Shown in pieces: positions 11,418 to 22,924 of a DNA stretch of 64,000 bases. Every line of letters starts with the position of its first letter. Position 1 is the stretch's first letter. The notes beneath the pieces were generated by a model. That model made no database searches, had not been told where the DNA came from, and saw only the letters and a list, made by a program, of their open reading frames with translations. Position numbers and translations under genes: made by a program. The stretch spans positions 1-64,000 of the forward strand of contig FLMG01003894.1 in NCBI GenBank assembly GCA_900088475.1, given 5' to 3'. Source of the DNA: Hyphochytrium catenoides. Its lineage: Eukaryota; Sar; Hyphochytriomycetes; Hyphochytriales; Hyphochytriaceae.

Positions 11418-12000
11418 CTAATGATGGACAAATGATTGTTCAGCGAACGGCATCCAGTCCTCCACCTCCCTCTTCCTCTTCTTTAGGCGCTTCTGATTGA
11501 CAGAGAGGGGAGCTGTGTTCAAGTCCCAGGGGAGCTCTGTGATGGTAGTATTAGCCTAAGGGGGAGGTCTGGGTGAAACCCGAGGGGAGTTCTGGAACGA
11601 CCCTTACCTTGTCTGTGCTGCGCCAGGAGGAGCTCTGGGTAGGATTCCAGTTGCTACATTGCCTCGTCTTGAGAGAGATCCAGTTCTCGATAAAAAGGCA
11701 TCGTTATTGAAGACTGCTGATCTGCTGATGCAGCGTCATGAGGAGAAGTGCAGGTGCAGAGGCTAGAGCCGCTGCTAGCGCCGACTAGAAGATTTGAGAG
11801 GACCAACCCTGATGGACCCGAAGGCGAAGGGGACCTCTCTCCGAGTCTAGCGGTGACGGGCGGGCTGCGTGGTGAGCCTACGTTGTAATTTCTGTCGGTG
11901 GACTTGTATAGGGATCCACGTCTAATGATCCCCAGTAGTAGGCAGTAAGCTCAGTCAAAGCCAGCTCCGTTTGCTCCCTAGCTACGACGTTGTCCTCCAT
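11418..12000 (-). CDS. Possible small multi-exon gene, product unknown
   Basis: Open segments on the minus strand suggest a gene whose exons I could not settle. A first exon may run from ATG 12000 to about 11883 (MEDNVVAREQTELALTELTA, then WGSLDVDPY), ending at a GTAGGC donor. A last exon with a good acceptor near 11555 reads ELPWDLNTAPLSVNQ followed by the basic cluster KRLKKRKREVEDW and stops at 11418. A second in-phase reading of the same stretch ends near 11440 with an acidic KEEEEGGGG tail. The middle (about 11600-11750) is Ser/Pro-rich. I recognise no family. A nuclear localisation signal is plausible in the first reading. The start overlaps the 5' flank of VAC14 on the other strand. 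Confidence 0.3.
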
Positions 12001-12061
12001 CAAACAAAGGAACACCAAACGAGAGAACTGCACTGTCGTGCGGACTGTAGTTGTCGCCAAG

Positions 12062-15000
12062 ATGGAGCTTCCGCTGCCGTTGGCACCCATGACGATGCGG
12101 ACCCTAGGCGACCGGTCCTATGAAAAGAGAAAGGTGGCAGCGCTAGAAATTGAAGGGCTAGTCAAAGAGCTTCAGGAAAGGGGCAAGGAAGAGCAGATAC
12201 GGGCGATCATAAAGCTACTAGCTAAGGACTTCTGGTAAGCCTTGAAGTCCTTGCACTCCCTCTTGGGCAAGAGGCTTGCACGTCCGTCTAACCGAAACAT
12301 CGCGAGCAGCTGTTCCACAAATGCAAACCATAGGAAGGGCGGACTCATTGGGCTGGCGGCCACTGCTATCGGCTTGACTCATCAGACCAACATCTACCTC
12401 GTAGAGCTTCTGCCGCCTGTGCTTCACTGCTTTGACGATCCTGAGGGAAGGGTCCGATATTACGCATGTGAATCGCTCTATAACATTGCGAAGGTGGCTC
12501 GTGGAGGCATCTTGCCACACTTCAATGAAATATTCGACGGGCTCTGCAAGGTAATGTACTTGGCCTTAATAGGCTTTCGGCTGGGACTAGCTAACCCCTG
12601 CGATAAAGCTCTTTGCGGACGTAGATCTGGATGTGAAGAACGGCGCCAGTCTTCTTGATCGGCTAGTCAAAGATATAGTGACAGAGAGTGAGACCTTTAA
12701 TGTTGATCAGTTCATCCCTTTGCTTCAGAAGTACATCCGTATGACCAACCCTTACATTCGACAGTTGCTGGTACGCGACCCCGTGGATGTCGACGTTCGC
12801 CTACATCTTCCCTCTTCATTGTGGCCCCTTCTGTTGTCTCCTGTACTGTTCGCATGTTTGCCTGTACTCCTTTTCTTACCCTTCTGCCAACCCAATATCT
12901 CTAGCCTCCTCTCAGATTGTACTTGCAATGGCAATTTCAGTGCTCTAATCTCTTCTCCAGGTCGGCTGGATCACTGTTCTAGACTCTGTTCCAGACATTG
13001 ATATGCTTGACTGGCTGCCAGGTGAGGCATCTCTTTCTCGTCTTCTGGTACCAGTACATGGTGCGTTCAAGCTGCTGATCCCTTCTCTGTCATCGTCGTT
13101 GTAGACTTCTTGGATGGACTGTTCAATATGTTGAGCGACGGGAACCGAGAGATTCGGCAGGTGAGATGACTGAGGTAACTCCCTTGATGTCAAAAGTGCC
13201 CTTCCCACCGGAATGGGAGTAGACCGCAGGCCAGAGCCCTCATCAGTCGCCCTTGGCTTTGTCTTCTCACTCATGGTAACCTTCAGGCGGCAGATAGTGC
13301 CCTTGCGGAATTTCTTCGGGAGATCAAGCAGGCAGAGTACGTGGAAATCGCCCAGATGGTTCCAATACTAGTCGGTCAGGTAAGGCAAATCTGAGAAAGA
13401 AGATCAGGCCGCAAACTACCCTCAACAGCCACGACAAAGAATGTATGGACAGGGTCACCGTTAGACGGAGCGATAGAGAAGGGAGACCTTAAGAGACCTC
13501 CTACGTGTCAGATAATGCCTAACTGTATCCCACAGTGTCGATCTACAGAGAGGTTTAACCGCCTGACGGCCATGACCTGGGTTCTGGAGCTAGTGAACCT
13601 CGGTCGGGAGAGGATGATTCCCTTCTGTCCTGACCTACTAAGTACGTTCAGGCATACGAAAGAGAGCCTAGCATGGGACAGAGAGCCCTTGGAGAAGGTA
13701 GAAAGGAAGACTTGGGAAGGCGAACTGGGAGACATGTTCAATGCGAAAAAGAAATACACTTGAGAGGCAAGAGAGATGGAAGATGGCAAAGTCAAAATAA
13801 GTGTCGGACAGTGGATATTGACGGCATATGCTTACTCATTCTTCCAGGCGCCATCATGTACTGCATCTCAGACGAGGAGCATGAGATTCGGCAGGTAGCA
13901 GAAAGAGTTAATGAAGATCTCCTTAGCCTAGTCATGCAGACAACGTACGTCACGGACAGACTTGCCTCTTGTCATTTGCTTAGCCTGGAACCTTCTTTCT
14001 CTCCTTCCTCGTGCTTATCGTCTTGCTTGTGCAGGCAGGAGGTAGCTCTTGGGGCTCTATTGGACACTCTTCGCGCAGAGCTCTTCAGCGACCATGTCCC
14101 TACAAGGATGGCTACCCTCAAGTGGGTGGCAGTACTCCTTGATCGGTCTCATGGAAAGTTTGATGCCAGGATTGGTGAGGACACTTGGTGTAGCTACTAT
14201 CCTCTACCTTGCTAATTGCTTACTGGCTACATAGGATCAGTTATGTCTACCATCGCTAAATCGCTTTATCATATGAGCTCACATTCATTGTCCTCCCTAT
14301 TCTCGACGACCCTTGATCGCCAGGTTCGCTGCTACCGTCCCTCCTCAAGACCCTATCGGACGTCTCTGATGCCGTTGTGCTGTTGGATATATCCTGCTCT
14401 CCCACAGCAACTCTGTCTTCTAACTAGTCCCTCTCCTGTTGCTTGCTGGGGAAGTCATGTTGGACTCTATGTTCCTTCATTGTCTGCAGCGATAGGTCAA
14501 AGATGTCCTCACTGTCTGTCCTGTCCGCTTTCCTCTTCCTACTCGGCATTATTGACTCCGCTTCCTCCAGTTTTACGTAACTCCCGCTATGTGCCTTCTG
14601 TGCGCCTTGACTTTCCTTACCTCGAAGTATTGGCGCGGGTGGCGGTCGATGAGTCTGATTTACATAATGTCTTGCAAAGCGTGGTAGACCTCTTTGCCGC
14701 TGATAGAAGGTCGTACGCTGTTTCTGCCCATCGTCCCTCGTGTCTTTCTTATCTCACCATGACTTGTGCATGAACTTTTATCTTTGTATACATTTTTGGG
14801 GTTTCTTCCTATGTCTTGAGTCTTTCTCTATCTTCTAGTGTGTTGTTACTCTTCGATAATCGCTCATCTTGCTTGCTCCGCTGGGCTCACATGGATTGTC
14901 CATTGCCCCCAAATGCTTACCGTCAACTCTTTAGGTTGCTAGAGTCTCGCGGTAGTCTTATTATCAGAAAGCTCTGTGTCCTTTTGGACGCGAGGAACAT

Positions 15001-16673
15001 CTACACTCACTTGGCGCGCATCATCAAGGCGGAGGAAGATACAGAGTTTGCGAGCCTCATGGTGCAGACCCTCAATATTATTTTGCTGACAGCTCCAGAG
15101 CTTGTACGTGTACATCAATCGTCCTCTGTCTTAGCTTAGTCTGAGAAGTTCTAGTGTCATCTAGCTCAGGACCTAAGACGCTTCTGACCATCTGTTAACC
15201 ACTCTGGCACACCTCATAGCTTTCCTTGGCCCACATTCCTTACCTCCCAATGGGCGAGCAACACGACTAATGAATCTCTACAGAGGGAGTTGCGTCTCAT
15301 CCTGCGAAGGAGTTTCTCAGAGACAGGTAACGAGAGTGATAGAGAAGTCTTCAAGGTGAGATAGGCAATCCCAAAGATACGCTAGACGGGCATAAACCTC
15401 CATCCCAGGCCACATGCTATTCTTTTTTGTCCCTCTCCCAGTGTTCAGAGGGGTGCCTCTTGGTGATCACCACTTTCTTCGTTCTGTGGCTTCGTCCTGC
15501 AATTCTCAGCGCACTCCTAGGCTCCATGTCGTATCCTTAAGTTCTCTGTTGTTGGTTGGTTTGGCGCTGTTCCATTCCTCTCCTTGTCCTTCGGAGTCCA
15601 TTGCAAATGTACTTACCTTCACTTCTACCTTCACCCATCATACTCATCAGGTGCTATTCGAGTCGTGGTGCCACAACTCCGTTTCCACCTATAGTCTCTG
15701 CCTCTTGGCCGAAGCTTACGAGCTCTCAAGTTATCTTATCTCACAATTGTAAGCCCACTTCTGTACAGCTTTCTATGAAACGCTTCTGTTCAAAGCTTTC
15801 AATCACTTGGCTTCCAGCCCAGCAATTAGCTATCTCTTGCATTCTAGCAGAGTCTCACCTAGCTTACTTTGATAGCGCCGCTGTGGAGGTCTCGGTGGGC
15901 TTCTTGATGCAGATTGACAAGCTAGTGCAGCTCCTAGAGTCGCCCGTCTTCATCGGTAAGTTCCCAGCTCCTAAGAGGTCTATGAACACCTCCTTCCTCG
16001 AGCATTGTCTCGATCGTCCGCCTTTTGCACTTTGGGCGGGTGCACATACTTCCAGTCTGGGTGTTCCTACGTGACTGGTATAGCCCATTTCTAAGTGGCG
16101 CCCTTCTTGCTCCTAGGATTACGTCTGCAGCTTTTAGAGACGGATGCACCTTACTACCCTGCACTTGTCAAGAGCTTGTACGGCCTTTTGATGCTCTTGC
16201 CGCAGGTATAGAACCATACCGTCGCTCCTCTGTACACTCCCCTTAATAACACATCCATTCGTGTCTCCATTTGAATATCTTTGCCAAATGATCCATCCTC
16301 AGAGCTCAGCCTTTCGGATCTTGAGAGACCGTCTTTCGTCCGTAACTTCTATGGCTACAATCATGGATGTGAGCTTTCAGCACAGGTTGGTCACACTCTC
16401 TGGTCCTTAGCCTTCTGTTTCCTCCGCGCCACCAGGGCCCGGCCTGCTGCTGCCCACGTAGCACTCCATCTTACTGAGAATGCTAGGCCCTTTAGGCCGA
16501 GTTTATAACCTTCACGTGGTGCATGTAGGAAGGAGAGCCAGTCATCACAAGACAAGACGGAGCTTCAGGGACTTCTCAGCCACTTCCGAAGCATCCAGCA
16601 GCTTCATTCCGACATTCAGCAAGCAGCGGTTAACAAGAAGCGACTCACGAGCGTGAGATCGAAGGAGGAATAG
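12062..16673 (+). CDS. VAC14: VAC14, scaffold of the PIKfyve/Fab1 complex
   Basis: About 18 exons. Those closing in phase are 12062-12234, 12310-12550, 12609-12770, 12961-13021, 13105-13160, 13287-13379, 13536-13641, 13848-13944, 14035-14174, 14839-15103, 15284-15355, 15651-15748, 15876-15955, 16117-16205, 16303-16385 and 16529-16673. Two exons between 14324 and 14709 have unresolved edges. Motifs: [78 protein letters not shown], then [38 protein letters not shown] and [17 protein letters not shown]14 is a HEAT-repeat protein that assembles Fab1/PIKfyve and Fig4 on endolysosomal membranes to control PI(3,5)P2 and vacuole size. The start is one of several in-frame ATGs (12062, 12089, 12095). 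Confidence 0.93.
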
Positions 16674-17251
16674 GCAGTCTCGAGAGAGGCTTCCAAGAAG
16701 ACAGTAGAGAAGCGAGAAGAACCAAGGAATCAGCTTGGGAGCGAGCGGGGGCCAGACAGAGAGACAGGGAGACTTTGCATAACCTTGGACGAGGGAGGGA
16801 TGAAGACGGTCTTTAAACAACAAGAAAGGCACAAAGTTATGTCCGCTAACAAGGGACATCCAGCTTTCTAACATATTATCTATATGTATAAATATCTACG
16901 ACGCTGACAACAAACGACATGCATGAGTTTACATAGATGGGGAAATAATGCTGATAATAGGGTAGCAGCCAACACCAGATGAGCCCTATGAACGTCAGGA
17001 GAGAGAGAATGGTGTGATCGCTCGGTTGTTACCTCGAAAGCAGCCTTGCAACCCCAAGGAGAGCGTGAGGGAACAGTGCCTGGCCCCTGCGGCACAAAGC
17101 GAGAACGCGAGGAGAGCGTGAGGGAACAGTGCCTGGCCCCTGCGGCACAAAGCGAGAACGCGAAGAAGAGCTATACGTCTGCGGGGGACAATCCTCTGCT
17201 CCCGCCCCTCCTGGACCTAGCTATCAGCAGAAAAAAGAAACACTAGGAGAT
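16674..17251. other. Convergent spacer with a tandem duplication
   Basis: Between the 3' ends of VAC14 and the CKK-domain gene. No exon is supported. It contains the 53-bp tandem duplication listed separately. Confidence 0.4.
17057..17162. repeat. 53-bp perfect tandem duplication (two copies)
   Basis: The unit containing GGAGAGCGTGAGGGAACAGT ... AAAGCGAGAACGCGA occurs twice in direct succession (17057-17109 and 17110-17162) without visible mismatch, followed by diverged sequence. It lies outside genes. Confidence 0.9.
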
Positions 17252-20200
17252 CTATTTCTTTTTCTTCTTGAGCATCGCTTGGTTGAGCGCCACAGCGTCC
17301 GTCTTGACGGTGAAAGACTTTGTTGGCACAGGAGAGAACTGTTTCCTTCCAGAATTGTATCGATAGAGCTGTCCTATCATCTCATCACGGAGATAAAGAG
17401 GACCAACGCCATAGATTTTCTTGAGCTCCTGCTTGGTAGACGAGAAGGAATAGAGTGCGCGAAAGTGAAGAGACTTTTCGCTGCGGAAAAGAACGACAAA
17501 GTTGTCTGATGGATCTTTGTCCAGGGCTTCTAGAACCTGAGACAACGGGAGGAGAAAGGAGATATGAGTGGATATTGGATATGAAGCCTTTAGGAGTTCC
17601 TGGAAAAGAGGCGGAAGAGAGGACAGACGAGGCGGACCCAGAGGACGCGTCGGGAAGTAAACGGCAAGATTGCCTTAGCCATGAGATACTAGAGCTAACT
17701 TTCTAATCTGCTTTAAGAGGAGCCAGAGGGAAGAGGAGGAAGGGTTGCCCTGGGCTTTGATGCGCAGGAAGAGAGAAGGACGCAGTGGCAGGGAGCAAAC
17801 AACGTTGAGGAGAGCAAGTCTCACCTGAGAGGTAAAGAGAAAATAATAGGATTGAAAGAAGCAGAAGGGTCCCTCTGAGATGGTCTCAATAGAGAGAAGA
17901 GAGGGAAGTGCAGGGTAATAAGAATGAAGACGGGAGGAGACGTCATACTCACCTCTTGATTCTCTTTCGCCATATGGTGCCCAGCCAGGAGGTTAAACTC
18001 TAGAGCCTTCCGGATTATCCGCCGGTTGGAGGGCCGCTGGTTGCTGAGGTCAATGAGAGGCATCTCGTGGTCTTCTCTAGCCTCAGACTCCAAATCTTGC
18101 TCTTCTTCATCTCTGTCCGTCTCTCTCCCTGACATGGATGAGAGGAGAGAGGACCGTCTTGAGGCGGAAGAACGGTCTGTTGACTGATTGTCCTGCTGTG
18201 TCTCCTCTAAGAGAGTCCTTGTTTTCTGCTTGGCCAAAGTTCCCCTCTCCTTTTCTCTCTCCTTTTCTTCCCGTAGTTTCTTCTGCCTCAGAACTTCGAG
18301 CTTCTCCGCTTTTCTCCTCTGAACCTCGTCATTGTTCGGGGTCATAAATATGTCAATACGGGAGGAAGGCTCTTTCATCTCTCTTTGCGTGAGCCCAGTC
18401 TCTGGCGCTGCAGCAGCGGGGAGAGAGAGAACCTGGGCGGGTCTGTTTAGTGGCGCCTGCTCTTGATGGGTCAGAGGGGAACCTGAAGCTGGAGGCTCCG
18501 ACGCTTTTAGAGGTTTGACAAGGGTAGTTGGAAGGTGAAGAGGAGGAGGCGGCTTAGACTTTGGTGCTTCCTTAAAGGTCTCAGACGCCGTCTCATACAT
18601 CCTTCCGTCTCTTTGATCTTCGTCTTCTTCTCTACGTACTGCCGTGTTAGTTGGAAAGCTCTGCAGCTTTTGCCCAGACAGTGTAGCTCCATTTAGTGAG
18701 GTTTTCTCGTCACAAGCGCCTGAGCCCTCATCCTTTGTTTCATCCTTGGATCGCTCTTCCTCCTCTACGTTTCGACTGACTTTAGTCAGTATGCGCTGAA
18801 GGAGGCGCAACCTCCGCTGATGGTTCTCTCTCATTCTTTCTTCTCTTTCCTCCATCATCTGTCTACGTCGCCGCATCTCGTTGTTTAGCAGGGCGAAGCC
18901 TATAGCAACCCTTTGAGGCTGTTTGCTCTGCTTCTCTGGTACAGCTGAAGGAAAAGACGGCAATAGAACTGATCCGATGGTTTGAGAGGATTGTAGCAGC
19001 TGTGTCTTGGCAACGGTACCATCGCCATCATCGAGCCAGGACGAGTGGACGTCCGGCTTGTGCTCCTGCTCTTCTGCTCTCGGCTTCACCTCTTCATTGG
19101 GATAAGTTGGCTTGATGGACACTGTTAGATGAGCCGCCTGTCCGCCAGGTTCTAAAGGTTTCTCGGCTTCTGGAGCTCCAAGATCCTGCCTTGCTAAAGT
19201 TTCCAACATTCCCTCCGTAGCGTCCAGCTCTGAGACTTGTCGAGGCTCAATGGGAGGCTCCAGTGGCACCATAGCTGCTGAGTTATAGAGAATTCCCTTC
19301 GGGTCTCTTCTGCTAGCTGAGGCTGGTCTTTTCTTCGGTGTTAGAGCAAGGCTGTGATCGTGCAGGCGTTTGGCAGTCTCCTGGAAGCTGCTATGGACCT
19401 CCTGGTGCAGTTGTCTCAGCTTATCTTCCACTGAGAGTTGCAATACCTTCTCAGGCTCTTCTGCCACTGCCACAAACTGTGACGACGGCTCAGGGTGCTG
19501 CCTGACCTCCCTTGGTGGGTCTACTTTTGCCGTTGAAGCCTTGGCTGGACTCGGACTCTCGTTTACTTTGATCTTGTTCCTCGGTAAGGTCTCTTCGTGG
19601 CTAGATGGCAGTTCATCGCTTAAGAGTGAACCCGCCTCTGAGCCTTTCTCTCTTTGTTCCATCTCAGTCGTCCCTATCATGGACTGGCGATGGATGGAAA
19701 GAATCGAAGGCTCTGTCTGAGATCTCTGGAAACCTAAAGCAGTCGGAATGCTGCCGAACGTTGACCATCTCTTTCTTCTCCGACCAGTGCTAAGGGGAGC
19801 TGGGATCAGTGTTTCTTGCTGAGTACCGGCAGCGAGGGCTCTACCCGCAGTCTTGGCACCTTCCACAACGTCCGCAGTCGTAAGCTGTGCAAGATTCAGC
19901 AAAGGCACAGGCCGACCGAAGGGCTGGAGGGCAGGAGAAGGATTGGCAGGCAACAGGACTGTTCCTCTCTCTTGATGTGCACCCACAGCCCCTGTCAAGG
20001 TGAAGGATTGGTTACTCTGGTCTGAAGACACTGTGCCCTTGAGGATGGACTCGATCTGAGGGCTGAGCTTCGAATATGACCGCCTGAAGTTCTGGAGTAG
20101 CATTTGACCCTTGGACAGTCGGAGAGGTTCCTCCCGGACAGTGGAGGATACAGTGTGCCCTGGCTCAAGATCGGGCTCTATTGTTTGAGTTAGCTTTGGC

Positions 20201-21625
20201 TCGGTATTGTCCTCTGCGTAGCTCTTACTAGGTCTCGTCTCTGGTCTCTGTTCATCCCTGGTAGGAGCCGCAGCTTCAAGCGGCTCACTAGGCGGTGCTA
20301 TCGCAAGTGAGGTGACATCGGTCGCTTTAGGAGTTTCTGGAAGTATGGAGGGATTGACCCGTGCCGAACTAACATGAGGCACTGTGGCCGGGTTTTCTAC
20401 TTCAGGACTGGCGGAAGGTTCTCGCGCCTCTTTAAGGTCTATTCTTGGCGTCAGAAGCGTCTTTTCTGCGGTACCTGAGGCAGATGATCCACTACTGCCA
20501 ACAAGCCGACCTAGATCATCCTTTAGCGGTGAGTCCCGTCTAGTAACCGTCCAGATTGTATATTCGGAGTTCTGAGGTACATTGTCAGCAATGTACGCTG
20601 CGACTTCCCCTACTCCCGAACACAGGCAGAAGAGTGGGCCTGAGGCCTTCGTATGTCGCCTCTCTGAAGGGTCAAAGATCACCAAGCTCTCGAAGGCCTG
20701 CTTAGGAAACCAGATCGCGAAGTGCTGAACGCCGTCTGAGAAGATAGCCACCGCTTCGTTGTCGGCAAGCCGCCGTTTGAGACCTGATAAAGAGTTGTCT
20801 AGATCGCTTACATCTTGAAGAACACTTCCAAGGTCCCAAGATGGATTCAGGACGATGGCGCGCTTGCTATAGTCTCCAACCTGCTGAAGAACATCCCGCA
20901 CCGAGAAGTCATCTTCCGGAGAGCTGTCGTTGCGATGGAGAAGCTTGGTAGCATTTTTGCAGCCAGTTTCAATGATCTGAGGAACATGGGGAGATGCCCA
21001 GAAAGTGAATTGTAAGAGAAGGTCGGCAGCGTGAGAATCCCTTTGCCCTCATTAGAAGTTTATTCCCTCCCCACCTTCGTTTTATCTCTCCCTCTCTTTC
21101 TCTCTCTCCCTCTCTCTCTGTCTGTCTCTCTTACTCTTTCTGTATACTTCCGTCTCTCGTGCTCTGTATTGCTTCTCGCTCTCCGTGATAAGATCTGGTT
21201 CCTCTTTGATTCTTCTCTGCTATCACCTGGCTGACACCCTCACGGACATGGATACCTTTGACCAACATCCCTAATCCATCTCTATGTCCTAAATCTGGCC
21301 CCGGGACCTGTCTTTTGTCCTGGTGTCCTTTCTCATACAACCATCACTTACTTTCTGAATGAAAGAAGGCGTCGCCTTGTGACTGAAGAGCTGCTTCCAG
21401 GTTACGCCGCCCGCCAAGAGGCGTATAGCGCAGTCTGTGACTACTGAGAGCGATGTCAAGCCGTACAGAGGCGCTTCTTTGGAGATGCCGGTGTAGCTTT
21501 GAATCCCAAGAGTCCCGTGGACTGTTTGGACTGTGCATGGCGACGATGAAATAAACGCTTAGACATCCAAGACAGCTAGATTTGGCGGTCAGAACCTTAC
21601 CCTGGCTAAGATCATGGTTTCTCAT
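17252..21625 (-). CDS. CKK-domain (CAMSAP/Patronin-like) microtubule minus-end protein
   Basis: Four exons in phase: 21625-21601, 21530-21352, 20976-17953, 17536-17252 (1170 residues). The C-terminus is a CKK domain split by the last intron: RIIRKALEFNLLAG, then FVVLFRSEKSLHFRALYSFS, LKKIYGVGPLYL and YRYNSGRKQFSPVPTKSFTV, ending in a run of lysines. The CKK fold binds microtubule minus ends in CAMSAP/Patronin. The middle (about residues 230-950) is low-complexity and charged, with coiled-coil-like stretches (EMRRRRQMMEEREERMRENH; RRKAEKLEVLRQKKLREEKE), matching the linker of CAMSAPs. The first ~220 residues look globular but are not an obvious calponin-homology domain, which animal CAMSAPs carry. 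The 375-nt intron 2 holds a CT-rich tract. Confidence 0.85.
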
Positions 21626-22924
21626 ATCCCCCGCGGACTTTTCATCGGCTTAGCCGCACATATATATCGCCCTTCCAACGCCACCAACTCTCATTGGCAG
21701 AAAAGAGCGAGAAGTAGAGCCCACTTCGCCTGCTCTCTTACAGGCCACACACTGCTGCCTCCAGTGCTGGCGGTGGGCCTCAGTGCTCGGCGCCTCTTGG
21801 AATGAATGAGCCGGCCCTGCTCCAGCACTATTAAGCCTACCTAGGGTATATGAAGGGCATTTCTCAATGAGCAGTCTCTGTAAGGAGCTTCATCAAGCCT
21901 GAAGATTGTCGGCTGGAAGTGCACTTTCTGTGACACAAAACTCGTTGTAACCTTTCGAGAAGAGCCGTTACTGGCTGAAAATATGACGGCTAACGGCTAG
22001 CAGACTACCTCGCCACTGGGACACTGCAGCTAACAGCGGTCCACACATTTGGAGTGCCAAACACAAGCACCCGGGTCTTTCAAATAGTTCTTCTTCCAAA
22101 AAACCCTAGAGCCCTTACACTTACCCTCTCTACCCGGGTCATGAGAGGACTAGGAATACCCGGAACTATTGTCTAGAAAAGTTATGTGTCTCCTGGGCTA
22201 TGACGGAATCTACTCGAGACACCTAACCCGGGTCTTTGAAGTTGTGGAGGGGTGATGTCAGAGCTTCTGATCGGTCAGATCCTTCCTCTTCCCTCCTCCT
22301 CTCTTGATTCCTCTCTTCGTCACCATCCTTTCTGATGAGTTGTGCCGTACTCCAAGGGGAGAACTGGAATGATTCCGATGGTCAATGGCCACTGAGGTCC
22401 AGTGCGTGGAGTGATGGTGAGGGAGAGAGAGGGAGAGGGAGAGAGAGAGAGACAGACAGACAGTGAGAGTGAGACAAAGAGAGACAGAGAGAGAGAGAGA
22501 GAGACAGAGAGACAGAGACACCAATGGAGAGAGAGAGAGAGAGAGACAGAGACACCAATGGAGAGAGAGAGAGAGAGAGTGAGCAAGAGAGAGAGAGAGA
22601 CATCAAGAGAGAGAGAGCAACAGAGAGGGAGAGACACCAAGAGAGAGAGACACGAAGAGAGAGAAAGACTGAGAGAGGGAGAATCCGAAAGGGGAGGAAG
22701 GGCAAGGGAAGCTCATCAACCAGGAAGTTGAAGGACAGACACGGCGTTTCTTTGAGCCTCGTGGCGCCTCTGGCTGATCTGTCGAGCTATCTACTCGGTG
22801 TTTTTACACCTCGTCTTCATCGCGCGCCCATATCTCCATCTGCAAGTGCAAAGGAAGCTTTCCTTCCTTATCCGGAGCTCTACACTCAATAAGAGGACAC
22901 GCAGCCGCATAAGAAGCGACTGCC
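21626..22924. other. Divergent 5' flank of the CKK gene and CLU
   Basis: About 1.3 kb between two start codons. It contains three ACCCGGGT palindromes (22069-22233) and a long GA-rich tract (22415-22690). No exon is supported. Long frames within the GA tract are artefacts of its dinucleotide composition. Confidence 0.45.
22415..22690. repeat. Long imperfect (GA)n/(GACA) tract
   Basis: About 275 bp of GA-rich sequence with interspersed GACAGA and a repeated motif GACACCAATGGAGAGAGAGA (two copies, near 22516 and 22550). All frames are open over parts of it because the sequence is repetitive. Confidence 0.9.

Noticed and set aside
19370-20025. Plus-strand frames of 62-116 codons inside the CKK gene
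   Set aside because: Antisense shadows of the large minus-strand exon 17953-20976.
22258-22705. Several frames of about 80-110 codons rich in Ser-Leu or Arg-Glu
   Set aside because: They are the six-frame translation of a GA/CT repeat tract and show no protein-like composition.
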